Shown: positions 38,508-52,397, numbered from the stretch's first letter. The stretch: DNA of 64,000 nt from Neobacillus sp. PS2-9 (GCF_030915525.1 NZ_CP133269.1:955001-1019000); one strand, 5' to 3'. The notes: generated by a model not told the origin, from the sequence alone. Numbers and translations are program-made.

Positions 38508-38966
38508 ATGCAGCGGGTCACCAATTGTGTATTAATAAAAGAGGATAAAATTTTGTTGCTGCAAAAACCAAGCCGCGGCTGGTGGGTGGCTCCAGGAGGA
38601 AAAATGGAACCTGGTGAATCGGTTCGTGATTCTTGCATAAGAGAATACCGTGAAGAAACGGGAATCTATCTCAAAAATCCACAGCTTAAAGGTATTTTTA
38701 CTATGATCATGAAAGAAGGAGAACAGCTCCTTTCAGAATGGATGATGTTCACTTTTTGCGCCACGGAATCGGATGGGGTGGATTTAGAGGAATCGCCTGA
38801 AGGTAAGCTCGCGTGGCAACCAATTGATCAGGTGAAAAGTCTGCCGATGGCCGAGGGTGACTATCATATTATTGATTACATGGTTCATGGAAAAGGAATC
38901 ATCTACGGTACATTTACTTATACCAAGGAATTTGAGCTAATAGGTTACCGATTAGACCCGAGTTAA
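38508..38966 (+). CDS. yvcI: YvcI-like Nudix hydrolase
   Basis: 152 residues, with the Nudix box GGKMEPGES...REYREETG at about 31-54. It opens TNCVLIKEDKILLLQKP, like 8-oxo-dGTP or nucleotide-processing Nudix enzymes (MutT-like); the substrate is not fixed by sequence. It is the first gene of the conserved yvcI-rapZ-yvcK-whiA-crh cluster. ATG 38508 follows AGAGGGTGG. Confidence 0.9.
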   Translation: MQRVTNCVLIKEDKILLLQKPSRGWWVAPGGKMEPGESVRDSCIREYREETGIYLKNPQLKGIFTMIMKEGEQLLSEWMMFTFCATESDGVDLEESPEGKLAWQPIDQVKSLPMAEGDYHIIDYMVHGKGIIYGTFTYTKEFELIGYRLDPS

Positions 38967-39053
38967 ATGTAAACGCATTATTGACAAGCCATGTGCGAAA
39001 TCAAGATGGCGTTTGGAGGAATAAGAATATATAGTTTTTGGGGGGAATGGGAA

Positions 39054-39947
39054 ATGAGTACTGGTTCGACAATTGAAACTCAAATGGTCATTATTACAGG
39101 AATGTCTGGGGCTGGAAAAACTGTAGCCATTCAAAGCTTTGAAGATTTAGGGTTCTTCTGTGTCGACAATCTGCCTCCTACGTTACTTCCTAAATTTCTT
39201 GAACTTATGAAGGAATCAGGGAATAAAATGAATAAAGTTGCCCTTGTAATGGACTTAAGAGGGAGAGAATTCTTCGATCATCTCTTTAAAGCACTCGATG
39301 AGTTAACTGAAACCTCTTGGGTAACGCCGCAGATTCTATTTTTAGATGCGGATGATTCTACACTAGTACGCAGATATAAGGAAACAAGACGGTCACATCC
39401 GCTTGCTCAAACAGGTTTGCCTCTAGAAGGTATCACGCTTGAACGAGAGCTTTTGGAGGAATTAAAAGGCCGGGCACAGTTGATTTATAACACTTCTCAG
39501 ATGAAACCGCGTGAGTTACGCGAAAAAATATTAACCGAATTTACGGCTAATAGACAACTAATCTTTACTGTCAATGTCATGTCGTTTGGATTTAAACATG
39601 GGATTCCAATTGATGCTGATCTTGTTTTTGATGTGCGCTTCTTACCGAATCCACACTATATCGAGCATATGAGGCCAAAAACAGGGCTGGACGATGAGGT
39701 TTCTAGCTATGTTTTAAAATGGAACGAAACGCATAAATTCTTAGAAAAAGTCACTGACTTACTCACCTTCATGCTTCCGCATTATAAAAGGGAGGGTAAA
39801 GCACAACTGGTGATTGCCATCGGCTGTACAGGTGGGCAGCATCGTTCGGTTGCGCTAGCTGAATATATTGGTGAATTTTTCAAAAATGATTATAAGACGA
39901 TAGTTTCCCACCGTGACATTGAGAGGAGAAAGGATAAAACAACATGA
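39054..39947 (+). CDS. rapZ: RapZ/YvcJ, nucleotide-binding protein
   Basis: 297 residues. Walker A GMSGAGKT (16-23) lies in the N-terminal kinase-like domain; the C-terminal domain has [16 protein letters not shown] (about 260-275), the family signature. In E. coli RapZ controls glmS sRNAs; in Bacillus YvcJ binds nucleotides and affects competence. ATG 39054 is the better start; an upstream in-frame extension to 38991 lacks a ribosome site. It overlaps yvcK by 4 nt. Confidence 0.95.
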   Translation: MSTGSTIETQMVIITGMSGAGKTVAIQSFEDLGFFCVDNLPPTLLPKFLELMKESGNKMNKVALVMDLRGREFFDHLFKALDELTETSWVTPQILFLDADDSTLVRRYKETRRSHPLAQTGLPLEGITLERELLEELKGRAQLIYNTSQMKPRELREKILTEFTANRQLIFTVNVMSFGFKHGIPIDADLVFDVRFLPNPHYIEHMRPKTGLDDEVSSYVLKWNETHKFLEKVTDLLTFMLPHYKREGKAQLVIAIGCTGGQHRSVALAEYIGEFFKNDYKTIVSHRDIERRKDKTT

Positions 39948-40930
39948 GTAATTACGGACAGCCTCGAATTGTCGTTATTGGCGGAGGAACAGGATTACCA
40001 GTTTTGCTGCGAGGGTTAAAACAGTATCCTGTGGACATTACCGCCATAGTGACAGTCGCGGATGACGGAGGCAGCTCAGGACGCTTGCGCGATGACCTCC
40101 ATATCCCTCCTCCAGGAGATATTCGCAATGTGCTGGCATCATTATCTGATGTAGAACCTCTTGTGGAGGAAATGTTTCAACATCGGTTTAAAACGTCAAA
40201 TGAACTTTCCGGCCATTCATTAGGAAATTTAATCTTAGCTGCGATGACTTCGATTACCGGAAATTTTGTTCACGCCATTCAAGAGATGAGTAAGATTCTA
40301 AATGTACGTGGGAAGGTGCTGCCTGCCGCCAACCAAAGCGTGGTTTTGCATGCGGAGATGGAGGACGGGGCGATTGTTTCGGGCGAATCGAAAATTCCTT
40401 ATTCCGGCAAGAAAATTAAGAGAGTCTTTTTAACATCTAAAAAAAATATCCGCCCATTACCTGAAACGATTCAAGCCATTCGTCAGGCGGACTTAATTAT
40501 TATTGGTCCTGGAAGCCTGTATACCAGTATTCTGCCTAACTTGTTGGTTCCACGTTTAGGGGATGAAGTATGTCGTTCCCGTGCAAAAAAAGTGTATATC
40601 TGTAATCTAATGACACAGGCAGGGGAAACACACGGTTATACAGCGAGCGATCATGTAAAGGCAATTTATGATCATATGAGCTGTGCGTTTATGAATACCA
40701 TTTTAGTTAACAATGAAGAAGTGCCAAAGGATATTCAGCTTCGTTACAATGAAGAATTGGCGAACCCTGTGGAATATGATTTGCCTAGGCTTTATGAGCT
40801 GGGTCTTGAAGTGGTGCATGCAGATATTGCCTACCAAGAGAATGGTGCGTTAAGACATGATCCAAAAAAGGTAGCAAAAATTTTATATAATTTGTTATTA
40901 GATGAAACCAAAAAGCGTTATGAAGCGTAA
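39944..40930 (+). CDS. yvcK: YvcK/GlmR, gluconeogenesis and cell-envelope factor
   Basis: 328 residues, CofD-like Rossmann fold: [17 protein letters not shown] at the N-terminus, [13 protein letters not shown], and [14 protein letters not shown] (about 186-199), which bind UDP-sugar. In B. subtilis it is needed for growth on gluconeogenic carbon and supports UDP-GlcNAc synthesis. It overlaps rapZ; whiA follows 59 nt later. Confidence 0.95.
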   Translation: MSNYGQPRIVVIGGGTGLPVLLRGLKQYPVDITAIVTVADDGGSSGRLRDDLHIPPPGDIRNVLASLSDVEPLVEEMFQHRFKTSNELSGHSLGNLILAAMTSITGNFVHAIQEMSKILNVRGKVLPAANQSVVLHAEMEDGAIVSGESKIPYSGKKIKRVFLTSKKNIRPLPETIQAIRQADLIIIGPGSLYTSILPNLLVPRLGDEVCRSRAKKVYICNLMTQAGETHGYTASDHVKAIYDHMSCAFMNTILVNNEEVPKDIQLRYNEELANPVEYDLPRLYELGLEVVHADIAYQENGALRHDPKKVAKILYNLLLDETKKRYEA

Positions 40931-40989
40931 ATACTTGTAGGTTAAAAGTTAAGAAACAAGATCATTATTAGGTTTTAGGGGGTGAGGGG

Positions 40990-41940
40990 ATGTCTTTCGC
41001 TTCGGAGACGAAAAAAGAATTAACTAACCTGGAAGTGAAAACATGCTGCATTCAATCTGAGCTATCAGCATTGATCCGCATGAACGGTTCCCTTTCCTTT
41101 TCAAATAGGAAGTTAGTTGTTGATATTCAAACCGAAAATGCTGCAATTGCTAGAAGGATTTATACCTTATTAAAAAAGAGCTACCAAATACAGGTGGAGC
41201 TGCTTGTTCGAAAGAAAATGAGGCTAAAAAAGAACAATGTGTATATTGTGCGCCTGTCAGAACAGGCGAGGGAAATTCTCGAAGATACCAAAATACTCGG
41301 GGAAGGATTTACCATTATTCATGATATTTCGCCGGACCTCATAAAGAAGAAGTGCTGTAAGCGTTCTTATTTACGCGGCGCATTTCTGGCAGGTGGGTCG
41401 GTCAATAACCCAGAAACATCTTCTTATCATTTGGAAATTTTTTCACTTTATAAAGAGCACAACGACTCTTTATGTGAATTGATGAATATATTTGGTCTTA
41501 ACAGCAAAACGCTTGAGCGTAAAAAAGGCTATATTACGTATTTAAAAGAGGCGGAGAAAATTACCGAGTTTTTAAATATTATTGGTGCTCATAATGCCTT
41601 GCTGCGCTTTGAAGATGTAAGAATCGTAAGAGATATGCGGAATTCGGTCAATCGCCTTGTTAACTGTGAAACTGCCAATCTGAATAAAACGATTGGTGCC
41701 TCTATCAGGCAGGTGGAGAATATCCGCTTCATTAATCAAACAGTCGGTCTTCAAATTCTACCCGATAAACTAAGGGAAATTGCGGAGCTCCGTATGCAAT
41801 ATACGGATGTAACTTTGAAGGAATTGGGAGAAATGGTGTCTGGTGGGACCATCAGTAAATCAGGCATTAATCATCGCCTAAGAAAGATTGATGAAATTGC
41901 CGAAAAGCTACGGATGGGAGAAATCGCTTCAAGGGATTAG
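40990..41940 (+). CDS. whiA: WhiA, LAGLIDADG-fold DNA-binding regulator
   Basis: 316 residues. The N-terminal domain is derived from the homing-endonuclease fold ([23 protein letters not shown], about 130-152, is the LAGLIDADG-like region, non-catalytic), and the C-terminal helix-turn-helix is [26 protein letters not shown]. It is conserved in Gram-positives, affecting cell division and sporulation. The fourth gene of the yvcI cluster. Confidence 0.97.
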   Translation: MSFASETKKELTNLEVKTCCIQSELSALIRMNGSLSFSNRKLVVDIQTENAAIARRIYTLLKKSYQIQVELLVRKKMRLKKNNVYIVRLSEQAREILEDTKILGEGFTIIHDISPDLIKKKCCKRSYLRGAFLAGGSVNNPETSSYHLEIFSLYKEHNDSLCELMNIFGLNSKTLERKKGYITYLKEAEKITEFLNIIGAHNALLRFEDVRIVRDMRNSVNRLVNCETANLNKTIGASIRQVENIRFINQTVGLQILPDKLREIAELRMQYTDVTLKELGEMVSGGTISKSGINHRLRKIDEIAEKLRMGEIASRD

Positions 41941-41997
41941 TAACTGGTTGAAATTGTTTTATGAATATAGAGAATGGACACGAGGAGGAAATGCGCG

Positions 41998-42255
41998 ATG
42001 TTGGCAAAAGAAGTAGAAGTTAAATTGAAGACTGGTCTTCAAGCACGACCAGCTGCACTTTTTGTGCAAGAAGCAAACCGTTTCTCAGCAGATATTTTTC
42101 TAGAGAAAGATGGTAAGAAAGTTAACGCCAAGAGTATTATGGGATTAATGAGCCTTGCTGTTGGCTCAGGCGTCGTGATTAATATTATTGCAGATGGCGA
42201 CGATGAAGAAAATGCGATCCACTCTTTAACTGATTTTATTCAAAAAGAACAATAA
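41998..42255 (+). CDS. crh: Crh, catabolite-repression HPr-like protein
   Basis: 85 residues, exactly Crh length. The active-site His15 of HPr is Gln15 here (LKTGLQARPAALF), while Ser46 is retained (NAKSIMGLMSL), the defining pair of Crh: no PTS transfer, but phosphorylation by HprK and corepression with CcpA. ATG 41998 is 9 nt after GAGGAGG. The next gene is convergent. Confidence 0.98.
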   Translation: MLAKEVEVKLKTGLQARPAALFVQEANRFSADIFLEKDGKKVNAKSIMGLMSLAVGSGVVINIIADGDDEENAIHSLTDFIQKEQ

Positions 42256-42258
42256 ATT

Positions 42259-42300
42259 AAAAAGGGTTCGACTCTCGAATAGGAGTCTGAACCCTTTTTT
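42259..42300. terminator. Terminator after crh (bidirectional type)
   Basis: AAAAGGGTTC-G-ACTC pairs with GAGT-CT-GAACCCTTTTTT. A/T flanks on both sides allow function from either strand. Confidence 0.9.
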
Positions 42301-42308
42301 ATTACAAA

Positions 42309-42339
42309 TAAAAAAGCAACCGGCGTTCGCCGATTGCTT
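42309..42339 (-). terminator. Terminator of clpP
   Basis: AGCAA-CCGGCG-TT-CGCCGA-TTGCT stem; on the minus strand it is followed by a T5 tract. Confidence 0.85.
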
Positions 42340-42345
42340 GAGTAA

Positions 42346-42951
42346 TTATTTCTTTTCTGCAGAATCAGTAGGCTTACGAGAAATGATGCTGTCGATTAGA
42401 CCGTATTCTTTTGCTCTTTCAGCAGTCATGAAGTTATCGCGGTCTGTATCTTTTTGAATCACTTCAAGAGGTTGACCAGTGCGCTCTGCTAAAATGCCAT
42501 TTAATTTTTCACGAAGGAAAAGAATTCGCTTAGCTGCGATTTCAATTTCAGTTGCCTGACCTTGAGCACCGCCAAGTGGCTGGTGAATCATAACTTCAGC
42601 ATTTGGAAGGGCAAAACGCTTACCCTTTGCACCTGCAGCAAGAAGGAATGCACCCATAGAGGCAGCCATACCGATACATACTGTTGAAACATCTGCTTTA
42701 ATATATTGCATGGTGTCATAAATAGCCATTCCGGATGTGATGCTTCCGCCTGGGCTGTTGATATAAAGAGTAATATCCTTTTCAGGATTTTCAGCTTCAA
42801 GGAATAATAATTGGGCAACAATGCTGTTAGCTACATGATCATCGATCGCGCTTCCAAGCATAATAATCCGGTCTTTTAGTAGGCGGGAGTAAATGTCATA
42901 TGCTCTTTCGCCACGGTTTGTTTGTTCAATTACTGTAGGGATTAAATTCAT
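42346..42951 (-). CDS. clpP: ClpP, ATP-dependent protease proteolytic subunit
   Basis: 201 residues. Catalytic triad: Ser in GMAASMGAF (about 98), His in MIHQPLGG (about 123), Asp in DTDRDNFM (about 172). It forms the tetradecameric chamber used by ClpC, ClpX and ClpE, and degrades tmRNA-tagged proteins, linking it to ssrA/smpB in this window. The minus-strand start is behind AAAAGGAGGAAG. CtsR heptads overlap its promoter. Confidence 0.98.
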   Translation of the reverse strand: MNLIPTVIEQTNRGERAYDIYSRLLKDRIIMLGSAIDDHVANSIVAQLLFLEAENPEKDITLYINSPGGSITSGMAIYDTMQYIKADVSTVCIGMAASMGAFLLAAGAKGKRFALPNAEVMIHQPLGGAQGQATEIEIAAKRILFLREKLNGILAERTGQPLEVIQKDTDRDNFMTAERAKEYGLIDSIISRKPTDSAEKK

Positions 42952-42998
42952 GTTTCTTCCTCCTTTTGAATAGAAAGGTAAAAATATTATGTATTGTT

Positions 42999-43029
42999 AT
43001 CATACACTGGATGGTCAATAAAGGTCAAA
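42999..43029 (-). promoter_or_regulatory. clpP promoter with CtsR operator
   Basis: On the minus strand, -35 TTGACC (43028-43023), an 18-nt spacer and -10 TATGAT (43004-42999). The tandem heptads GGTCAAT-AAA-GGTCAAA (43013-43029) match the CtsR box (A/GGTCAAA-NAN-A/GGTCAAA), so heat-shock control by CtsR is expected. A further AAGTCAAAC in reverse orientation adjoins it. Confidence 0.88.
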
Positions 43030-43157
43030 CGGTTTGACTTAAATTTGTTCGACAGCTTTCCCTAATTCATCATACCCACTTCACATATTTTTAAACCCAA
43101 TCCCTACTTGCAAATTGCATTGTAATGGCATATAATATGTAAGTCGTTAATATTTAT

Positions 43158-43229
43158 GCCCTCGTGGTGCAACGGATAGCACGTAAGATTCCGGTTCTTG
43201 AGATGTGGGTTCGATTCCTGCCGAGGGCG
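43158..43229 (+). tRNA. tRNA-Arg (anticodon CCG)
   Basis: 72-nt cloverleaf: acceptor GCCCTCG / CGAGGGC with discriminator G, T-loop GGGTTCGATTCC, and anticodon loop TTCCGGT between AAGA and TCTT arms, giving CCG (reads CGG). CCA is not encoded. It stands alone, with its own terminator. Confidence 0.95.
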
Positions 43230-43235
43230 TCATCA

Positions 43236-43275
43236 AATACCTCTGTTCTTTATTAAAGAGCAGAGGTATTTTTTT
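43236..43275 (+). terminator. Terminator after tRNA-Arg
   Basis: AATACCTCTG (43236-43245) pairs with CAGAGGTATT (43261-43270), then T6. Confidence 0.92.
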
Positions 43276-43304
43276 GTGAATTCATTCCAATATATGGCTA
43301 ATAA

Positions 43305-43412
43305 CACAAAACACATTAAAAACGGCACAAAACCCATTGAAAATTGCACAAAACACCCCGAAATCTGCACAAAACCCACCCAATTCGGCACAAAACCACC
43401 AAACATACCCCT
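43305..43412. repeat. 21-bp-period degenerate repeat array 3 (five units)
   Basis: CACAAAAC recurs at 43305, 43326, 43347, 43368 and 43389, exactly 21 bp apart. The core differs from arrays 1 and 2, but the pattern GGC/TGC-N2-AA...GAAA is reminiscent. Tails alternate ACAC and ACCC. It begins 30 nt after the tRNA terminator and ends 68 nt before sigL. Confidence 0.87.
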
Positions 43413-43479
43413 CTTTCTAATATTTCCAATACACCAATATCCCTCTATCGTGTAAAATAGGTACCATGGGGGGATCGGA

Positions 43480-44802
43480 ATGAACTTGAAAGCGGGTTTA
43501 TGGCAGCAGCAAACGTTAAAATTGGCAATGACACAGGAATTATCTCAGGCAATTGCCTTACTACAGTATTCGGCTCAGGAGCTTACTGCCTTTTTAGAAG
43601 ATAAAGTACTTGAAAACCCCTTGATGCAACTCGAAAGTAGCACGGTCAAGCCAATGAATCCCCTGATTGATCGCAATCGACGGAAACATCAAAAAGAGGA
43701 AAAGAATTGGATTGAGCAAATTGCCGAAAAACCATTTTCTCTTGAAGAACACTTACTCTCTCAATTAAAAATAACCAACCTTTCAACAGATCAACTAAAA
43801 GTGATACGACATCTCATTCTACATTTAGATGAAAACGGTTACTTTACGGGTCACCTAAATGAAATTGCAGAAAGCTTACTTGTAGATGAGGAACTAGTAG
43901 AAGAATGTCTCGCAGTCATTCAAACATTGGAACCGGCAGGAATTGGTGCAAGAAACCTGCAAGAGTGTCTGTTGATGCAACTATATTATCAAAATCCAAA
44001 TAACGAACTGGCCCAAACCATCATTACAAACCATTTTGTCCCTTTCGCTGAAAAGAAATGGAGACAAATTTCTAAGGAGCTTCAGGTATCACTAAAGGAG
44101 ATTCAAGATCTATTCGATCAGGTTCAGCTCCTTAATCCAAAACCAGGGGCTTTTCTAAGAGAAGAAACATCATCATATATTATTCCAGATGCCATTGTGG
44201 AACGAACGACAGATGGCCTTGAGGTGCGTATGTTTGATGACTCTCTTCCGAGGATTAGCTTTAACGAATCTTATTTCAAAAAATTTAAAGATCAGGATCA
44301 GCAGGTCAGCAAATTTCTCCACGATAAGGTTCAGGATTATCAGTGGATTTTAAAGGCCATTGAACAACGAAGAGAGACACTAACAAGAGTCATCGCGAAA
44401 ATCGTTGAAAAACAAACCGTATGCCTACTTAAAGGGATGAAATATTTAGAACCGATGACCATGAAGGAAATTGCCACCGAGCTTGATATTCATGAATCGA
44501 CCGTTAGTCGGGCAGTAAGGGAAAAATATATCCAAACTCCGTTAGGGACATTTTCCTTAAAATCCTTTTTTACAAGTACCATACAAACTGTTGCAGATGA
44601 TGAAAGCACTTCATCAACACAGGTGAAGAATGAGATTAGTAATTTAATAGAACAAGAGAATAAAGAAAAGCCACTTTCTGACCAAGATATTGTTGGTCTT
44701 TTAAAGGAGAACAATGGAATCGTGGTATCCAGACGGACCATTGCTAAGTATCGCGAACAATTAGGGATTCAATCTTCCTCAAAAAGAAAAAGGTTTAAGT
44801 AA
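43480..44802 (+). CDS. sigL: SigL / RpoN, sigma-54 factor
   Basis: 440 residues. The Gln-rich N-terminal activator-interacting region (LKLAMTQELSQAIALLQYS) is followed by the core-binding domain, the helix-turn-helix TMKEIATELDIHESTVSRAV (about 325-344) and the RpoN box RRTIAKYREQLGI (about 419-431). It directs RNA polymerase to -24/-12 promoters with enhancer-binding activators. ATG 43480 follows GGGGGGATCGG. Confidence 0.97.
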   Translation: MNLKAGLWQQQTLKLAMTQELSQAIALLQYSAQELTAFLEDKVLENPLMQLESSTVKPMNPLIDRNRRKHQKEEKNWIEQIAEKPFSLEEHLLSQLKITNLSTDQLKVIRHLILHLDENGYFTGHLNEIAESLLVDEELVEECLAVIQTLEPAGIGARNLQECLLMQLYYQNPNNELAQTIITNHFVPFAEKKWRQISKELQVSLKEIQDLFDQVQLLNPKPGAFLREETSSYIIPDAIVERTTDGLEVRMFDDSLPRISFNESYFKKFKDQDQQVSKFLHDKVQDYQWILKAIEQRRETLTRVIAKIVEKQTVCLLKGMKYLEPMTMKEIATELDIHESTVSRAVREKYIQTPLGTFSLKSFFTSTIQTVADDESTSSTQVKNEISNLIEQENKEKPLSDQDIVGLLKENNGIVVSRRTIAKYREQLGIQSSSKRKRFK

Positions 44803-44874
44803 TATAGTGGATTTCAGCTTTAAACATTGGTATTTTTATAAGGCTAGAACGACAAGATGGAAAGGAATCGACTA

Positions 44875-45132
44875 ATGTCACAAACTACGATTACCCTATA
44901 TACAAGAAAAAGCTGTCCATTATGTGATAAAGCGAAGGACACTCTCCTTGAATTAAAAGAGGAATGGAATTTTCACCTCGAAGAAATTGATATTGAAACA
45001 AGTGATGAATTAACAGAACGATATGGACTGATGATTCCAGTGGTTCTCATTGACGGAGTAGAGGCAGGATATGGCTTCGTTAACAAATTTGACATAAGAA
45101 ATCGTTTACATGAAAAAAAGGCAATTTTATAA
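44875..45132 (+). CDS. Glutaredoxin-like thioredoxin-fold protein
   Basis: 85 residues with ITLYTRKSCPLCDKAKDTL: a CPLC redox pair near residues 14-17. The thioredoxin fold continues with IPVVLIDGVEAGYG (cis-Pro segment). It is probably a small thiol-disulfide protein; the partner is unknown. ATG 44875 follows AAAGGA at 8 nt. It lies directly upstream of the cggR promoter. Confidence 0.85.
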   Translation: MSQTTITLYTRKSCPLCDKAKDTLLELKEEWNFHLEEIDIETSDELTERYGLMIPVVLIDGVEAGYGFVNKFDIRNRLHEKKAIL

Positions 45133-45133
45133 G

Positions 45134-45162
45134 TTGAAATAGGTTTTCACTCCTGTTACAAT
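45134..45162 (+). promoter_or_regulatory. Promoter of cggR-gapA operon
   Basis: TTGAAA (45134-45139), 17-nt spacer, TACAAT (45157-45162) with an upstream TGT extended -10. Confidence 0.85.
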
Positions 45163-45197
45163 GAAAAACGTAGTAGGGGTGATTTTTTTTAGAGTAG

Positions 45198-45234
45198 GTG
45201 GGACACAATATGTCTATGGTGGACATTTAACGAC
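45198..45234 (+). promoter_or_regulatory. CggR operator
   Basis: Two tandem halves, GTGGGAC-N6-TGTC and GTGGAC-N6-CGAC separated by 4 nt, match the B. subtilis CggR operator (CGGGAC-N6-TGTC-N4-CGGGAC-N6-TGTC) in spacing and most bases. It lies downstream of the promoter, as in B. subtilis, where CggR blocks elongation until fructose-1,6-bisphosphate accumulates. Confidence 0.85.
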
Positions 45235-45266
45235 CAACTACATAGAATAAAAGGAGCATGAACATC

Positions 45267-46289
45267 ATGCAGTCATTTATCGATATCCAAAAAAAATTAG
45301 TACCCGATCTTCTTCAAGTCCTGCAGAAACGTTATTCTATCCTACGATACATAGGTTTTATGCAGCCAGTAGGTAGAAGAAGTTTAGCCGTTAGCTTAGA
45401 ATTAACCGAACGAGTCCTTCGTGGTGAAGTTGAATTCCTGAAAGAGCAAAATCTTATTTTTACAAACAATGTGGGAATGAGTTTAACTTCTGAAGGGAAA
45501 AATTTACTAGAAGACTTAGAAGGTTTGATGCGTGAGTTAAAGGGTATTGATGTAATGGAATTGGAATTAAAGCACCGGCTTGGCATCAAGAAGGTCATTA
45601 TCGTCCCTGGCGATAGTGATGAGTCACCGATGGTCAAAGGAGAGCTTGGCAAAGCAAGTGCGATTTGCATGAAAAAGCTTCTAAGCGGGAAAAATATCAT
45701 CGCTGTTACTGGCGGTTCAACCATGGCTGCTGTTGCAGAAAGATTAACACCTGATTTTTCTAAGAAGGAATTGCTATTTGTCCCTGCTCGAGGCGGAGTT
45801 GGTGAAGATGTCCATAACCAGGCGAACACCATTTGCTCGAATATGGCAAAAAATACCGATTCTAAACATCGTGTATTCTATGTTCCCGATCAGGTCAGTT
45901 CAGAAATTTATGAATCCCTCATTAAAGAACCTGATATTCATGATGTATTGCATTTGATTAAATCAGCAAGCATGGTTCTTCATGGAATTGGGGATGCTAT
46001 CACAATGGCTGAACGACGGAAAACCAACCCGGATATTAAGAAAAAGCTTGAAGATGGGAAGGCAGTCGGGGAAGCATTTGGTTATTATTTTAACGAAGAA
46101 GGCGAGATTGTCCACAAGGTATTTACGATTGGACTTCAGCTGGAAGACCTTGCAGAGATCCCACATGTGATTGCAGTTGCAGGCGGGGCCTCAAAGGCAA
46201 AAGCCATTAAGGCGTATTTTAAACAAGCACCAGCCTCGACGATACTTATTACCGATGAAGGTGTGGCTAAACGGTTGTTGAAAGGGTAA
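45267..46289 (+). CDS. cggR: CggR, central glycolytic genes repressor
   Basis: 340 residues, SorC/DeoR-type. The N-terminal winged helix (QPVGRRSLAVSLELTERVLRGEVEFL) binds the operator; the C-terminal sugar-phosphate domain has VTGGSTMAAVAERL and GGASKAKAIKAYF (about 303-315). Fructose-1,6-bisphosphate relieves repression of cggR-gapA-pgk-tpi-pgm-eno. ATG 45267 is preferred: the earlier ATG 45258 is only 1 nt from GGAG. Confidence 0.97.
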   Translation: MQSFIDIQKKLVPDLLQVLQKRYSILRYIGFMQPVGRRSLAVSLELTERVLRGEVEFLKEQNLIFTNNVGMSLTSEGKNLLEDLEGLMRELKGIDVMELELKHRLGIKKVIIVPGDSDESPMVKGELGKASAICMKKLLSGKNIIAVTGGSTMAAVAERLTPDFSKKELLFVPARGGVGEDVHNQANTICSNMAKNTDSKHRVFYVPDQVSSEIYESLIKEPDIHDVLHLIKSASMVLHGIGDAITMAERRKTNPDIKKKLEDGKAVGEAFGYYFNEEGEIVHKVFTIGLQLEDLAEIPHVIAVAGGASKAKAIKAYFKQAPASTILITDEGVAKRLLKG

Positions 46290-46337
46290 TTCCTTTTAAA
46301 AAATATATCTTTTCCCATATAAAAGGAGGAAATTAAC

Positions 46338-47345
46338 ATGGCAGTAAAAGTTGGTATTAATGGATTTGGACGTATTGGTCGTAACGTATTCCGTGCGGCA
46401 TTAAACAATAGCAATGTAGAAATCGTTGCAATCAATGACTTAACTGATGCAAACATGCTTGCGCATCTTTTAAAATATGATACAGTTCACGGAACTCTTC
46501 AAGAAGATGTAACTGTTGACGGTGAATACTTAGTAGTTGGCGGACACAAAGTAAAAGTTATCGCTGAGCGCGACCCTGCACAACTTGGTTGGGGAGACCT
46601 TGGTGTTGATGTAGTAGTTGAATCTACTGGCCGTTTCACAAAGCGTGAAGATGCAGCGAAGCACCTTGAAGCAGGCGCTAAAAAAGTTATCATCTCTGCA
46701 CCAGCATCTAACGAAGATATCACAATCGTTATGGGTGTTAACGAAGACAAGTACGATGCAGATAACCACCACGTATTATCAAACGCATCTTGTACTACAA
46801 ACTGCTTAGCTCCATTTGCTAAAGTATTAAACGATACTTTCGGAATCAAGCGCGGTATGATGACAACTATTCACTCTTATACAAATGACCAACAAATCCT
46901 TGACTTGCCACACAAGGACTACCGTCGTGCTCGTGCAGCAGCTGAAAACATGATCCCAACTTCAACTGGTGCTGCAAAAGCCGTTTCTCTTGTATTACCA
47001 GAACTTAAGGGTAAATTGAATGGTATGGCAATGCGCGTTCCAACTCCAAACGTGTCAATCGTTGACTTGGTTATGGAATTAGATAAAGAAGTAACGGCTG
47101 AAGAAATTAATGCTTCATTAAAAGAAGCTGCAGAAGGCCCATTAAAAGGAATTTTAGCTTACAGTGATCTTCCATTAGTTTCAACTGACTACAACGGAAG
47201 CACTGCTTCATCTACAATCGATGCATTATCAACTATGGTTCTTGAAGGAAACATGGTGAAAGTATTATCTTGGTACGATAACGAAGTTGGTTACTCTAAC
47301 CGCGTTGTTGACCTTTGTGATTATATCGCAGCAAAAGGACTTTAA
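46338..47345 (+). CDS. gapA: GapA, glyceraldehyde-3-phosphate dehydrogenase (glycolytic)
   Basis: 335 residues. NAD-binding [15 protein letters not shown] and catalytic [16 protein letters not shown] with Cys near 152; His in [11 protein letters not shown]. It oxidises glyceraldehyde-3-phosphate in glycolysis. Codon use is strongly biased, as for a highly expressed gene. It follows cggR by 48 nt with AAAAGGAGG. Confidence 0.98.
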   Translation: MAVKVGINGFGRIGRNVFRAALNNSNVEIVAINDLTDANMLAHLLKYDTVHGTLQEDVTVDGEYLVVGGHKVKVIAERDPAQLGWGDLGVDVVVESTGRFTKREDAAKHLEAGAKKVIISAPASNEDITIVMGVNEDKYDADNHHVLSNASCTTNCLAPFAKVLNDTFGIKRGMMTTIHSYTNDQQILDLPHKDYRRARAAAENMIPTSTGAAKAVSLVLPELKGKLNGMAMRVPTPNVSIVDLVMELDKEVTAEEINASLKEAAEGPLKGILAYSDLPLVSTDYNGSTASSTIDALSTMVLEGNMVKVLSWYDNEVGYSNRVVDLCDYIAAKGL

Positions 47346-47410
47346 TTTTTAACTTGGATATGATTGGCATTCCAGTCATAAACAAATTATAATGTTAAAT
47401 GGTATTCCAA

Positions 47411-47444
47411 AGGGGAGCGGGGAGGATTCCCCCTCCTTTTTTTA
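47411..47444 (+). terminator. Hairpin with T tract between gapA and pgk
   Basis: GGAG-C-GGGGA pairs with TCCCC-CTCC, followed by T7. Partial termination here would leave cggR-gapA more abundant than the distal genes, as known for the B. subtilis operon. Confidence 0.75.
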
Positions 47445-47493
47445 TGAAATTTAAAGCATTTAATATGCGCCCACACTAAAGGAGGTCCTTTAC

Positions 47494-48678
47494 ATGAACA
47501 AAAAAACATTAAAAGATGTGGATGTTAAAGGTAAACGTGTTTTTTGCCGAGTAGATTTTAACGTCCCAATGCAGGATGGAAAAATTACAGACGAAACACG
47601 TATTCGTGCAGCATTGCCAACGATCCAGTACTTAATCGAGCAGGGAGCAAAAGTGATTTTGGCAAGCCATTTCGGTCGACCAAAGGGAAAAGTGGTCGAA
47701 GAAATGCGCTTAACTCCAGTCGGTCTTAGACTATCAGAACTTCTTGGTAAAGACGTGAAAAAAGCAGATGAAGCCTATGGCGATTCTGTTAAAGCGTTAA
47801 TAGACACAATGGCAGAGGGCGATGTTCTATTACTAGAAAACGTACGCTTCTACCCTGGTGAAGAAAAGAATGACCCTGAGTTGGCAAAAGCATTTGCGGA
47901 GCTTGCTGATGTTTATGTGAACGACGCCTTTGGTGCGGCACACCGTGCGCATGCTTCAACAGAAGGAATTGCTCATAACCTCCCAGCAGTTTCAGGCTTC
48001 TTAATGGAAAAAGAACTTGATGTACTTGGTAAAGCACTTTCTAATCCTGAGCGTCCATTTACAGCGATTATTGGTGGGGCAAAGGTTAAGGACAAGATCG
48101 GTGTAATTGAAAATCTATTAGAATTAGTCGACAACCTTATCATCGGTGGTGGACTTGCTTATACATTTGTGAAGGCACAAGGCCATGAAGTTGGAAAGTC
48201 TCTTCTTGAAGAAGACAAGATTGACCTAGCTAAATCATTCATGGAAAAAGCAAAACAAAAAGGTGTTAACTTCTATATGCCGGTCGATGCGCTAGTAGCT
48301 GATGATTTCTCTGCTGATGCTAATTCAAAAGTGGTAGCAATTGAAGAAATTCCTGCAGATTGGGAAGCTCTTGATATTGGACCAAAAACAAGAGAGATTT
48401 ACGCTGATGTAATTAAGAAATCAAAACTTGTCATTTGGAATGGACCGATGGGTGTATTTGAAATTGATAAATTTGCTGGCGGTACGAAGGCCGTTGCAGA
48501 AGCACTTGCCGAAGCAGAAGGTACATATTCAGTAATTGGCGGTGGAGATTCAGCAGCTGCAGTTGAGAAGTTCGACTTAGCAGATAAAATGAGCCACATT
48601 TCTACAGGCGGTGGCGCTTCCCTTGAGTTTATGGAAGGCAAAGCATTGCCAGGCGTCGTTGCGTTAAACGATAAATAA
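47494..48678 (+). CDS. pgk: Pgk, phosphoglycerate kinase
   Basis: 394 residues. The signature [13 protein letters not shown] (about 18-30), [24 protein letters not shown] and the nucleotide-binding [12 protein letters not shown] (about 347-358). It makes ATP from 1,3-bisphosphoglycerate. It is preceded by AAAGGAGG. Confidence 0.98.
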   Translation: MNKKTLKDVDVKGKRVFCRVDFNVPMQDGKITDETRIRAALPTIQYLIEQGAKVILASHFGRPKGKVVEEMRLTPVGLRLSELLGKDVKKADEAYGDSVKALIDTMAEGDVLLLENVRFYPGEEKNDPELAKAFAELADVYVNDAFGAAHRAHASTEGIAHNLPAVSGFLMEKELDVLGKALSNPERPFTAIIGGAKVKDKIGVIENLLELVDNLIIGGGLAYTFVKAQGHEVGKSLLEEDKIDLAKSFMEKAKQKGVNFYMPVDALVADDFSADANSKVVAIEEIPADWEALDIGPKTREIYADVIKKSKLVIWNGPMGVFEIDKFAGGTKAVAEALAEAEGTYSVIGGGDSAAAVEKFDLADKMSHISTGGGASLEFMEGKALPGVVALNDK

Positions 48679-48702
48679 TCTTGCTCATTTATACAACTAT
48701 GA

Positions 48703-51004
<2,302 letters not shown>

Positions 51005-51056
51005 TACCGTTCGTTTCAATCGGACTAATTAAACCATTTATAAGGAGAGATATTAA

Positions 51057-52355
<1,299 letters not shown>

Positions 52356-52368
52356 TTTTTATATTCAA

Positions 52369-52397
52369 AGGCACTCCGCATTCCGGGGTGTCTTTTC
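52369..52397 (+). terminator. Terminator after eno
   Basis: AGGCACTCCG pairs with CGGGGTGTCT over 10 bp (wobbles), then a short T run. Confidence 0.8.

Noticed and set aside
38967..38985. CcpA cre-like site after yvcI (TGTAAACGCATTAT)
   Set aside because: Only the left half matches the cre consensus; three conserved positions on the right are wrong.
40990..41940. WhiA as a homing endonuclease
   Set aside because: It has the LAGLIDADG-derived fold, but it sits in the conserved rapZ-yvcK-whiA-crh cluster and has the C-terminal helix-turn-helix; it is a regulator, not mobile.
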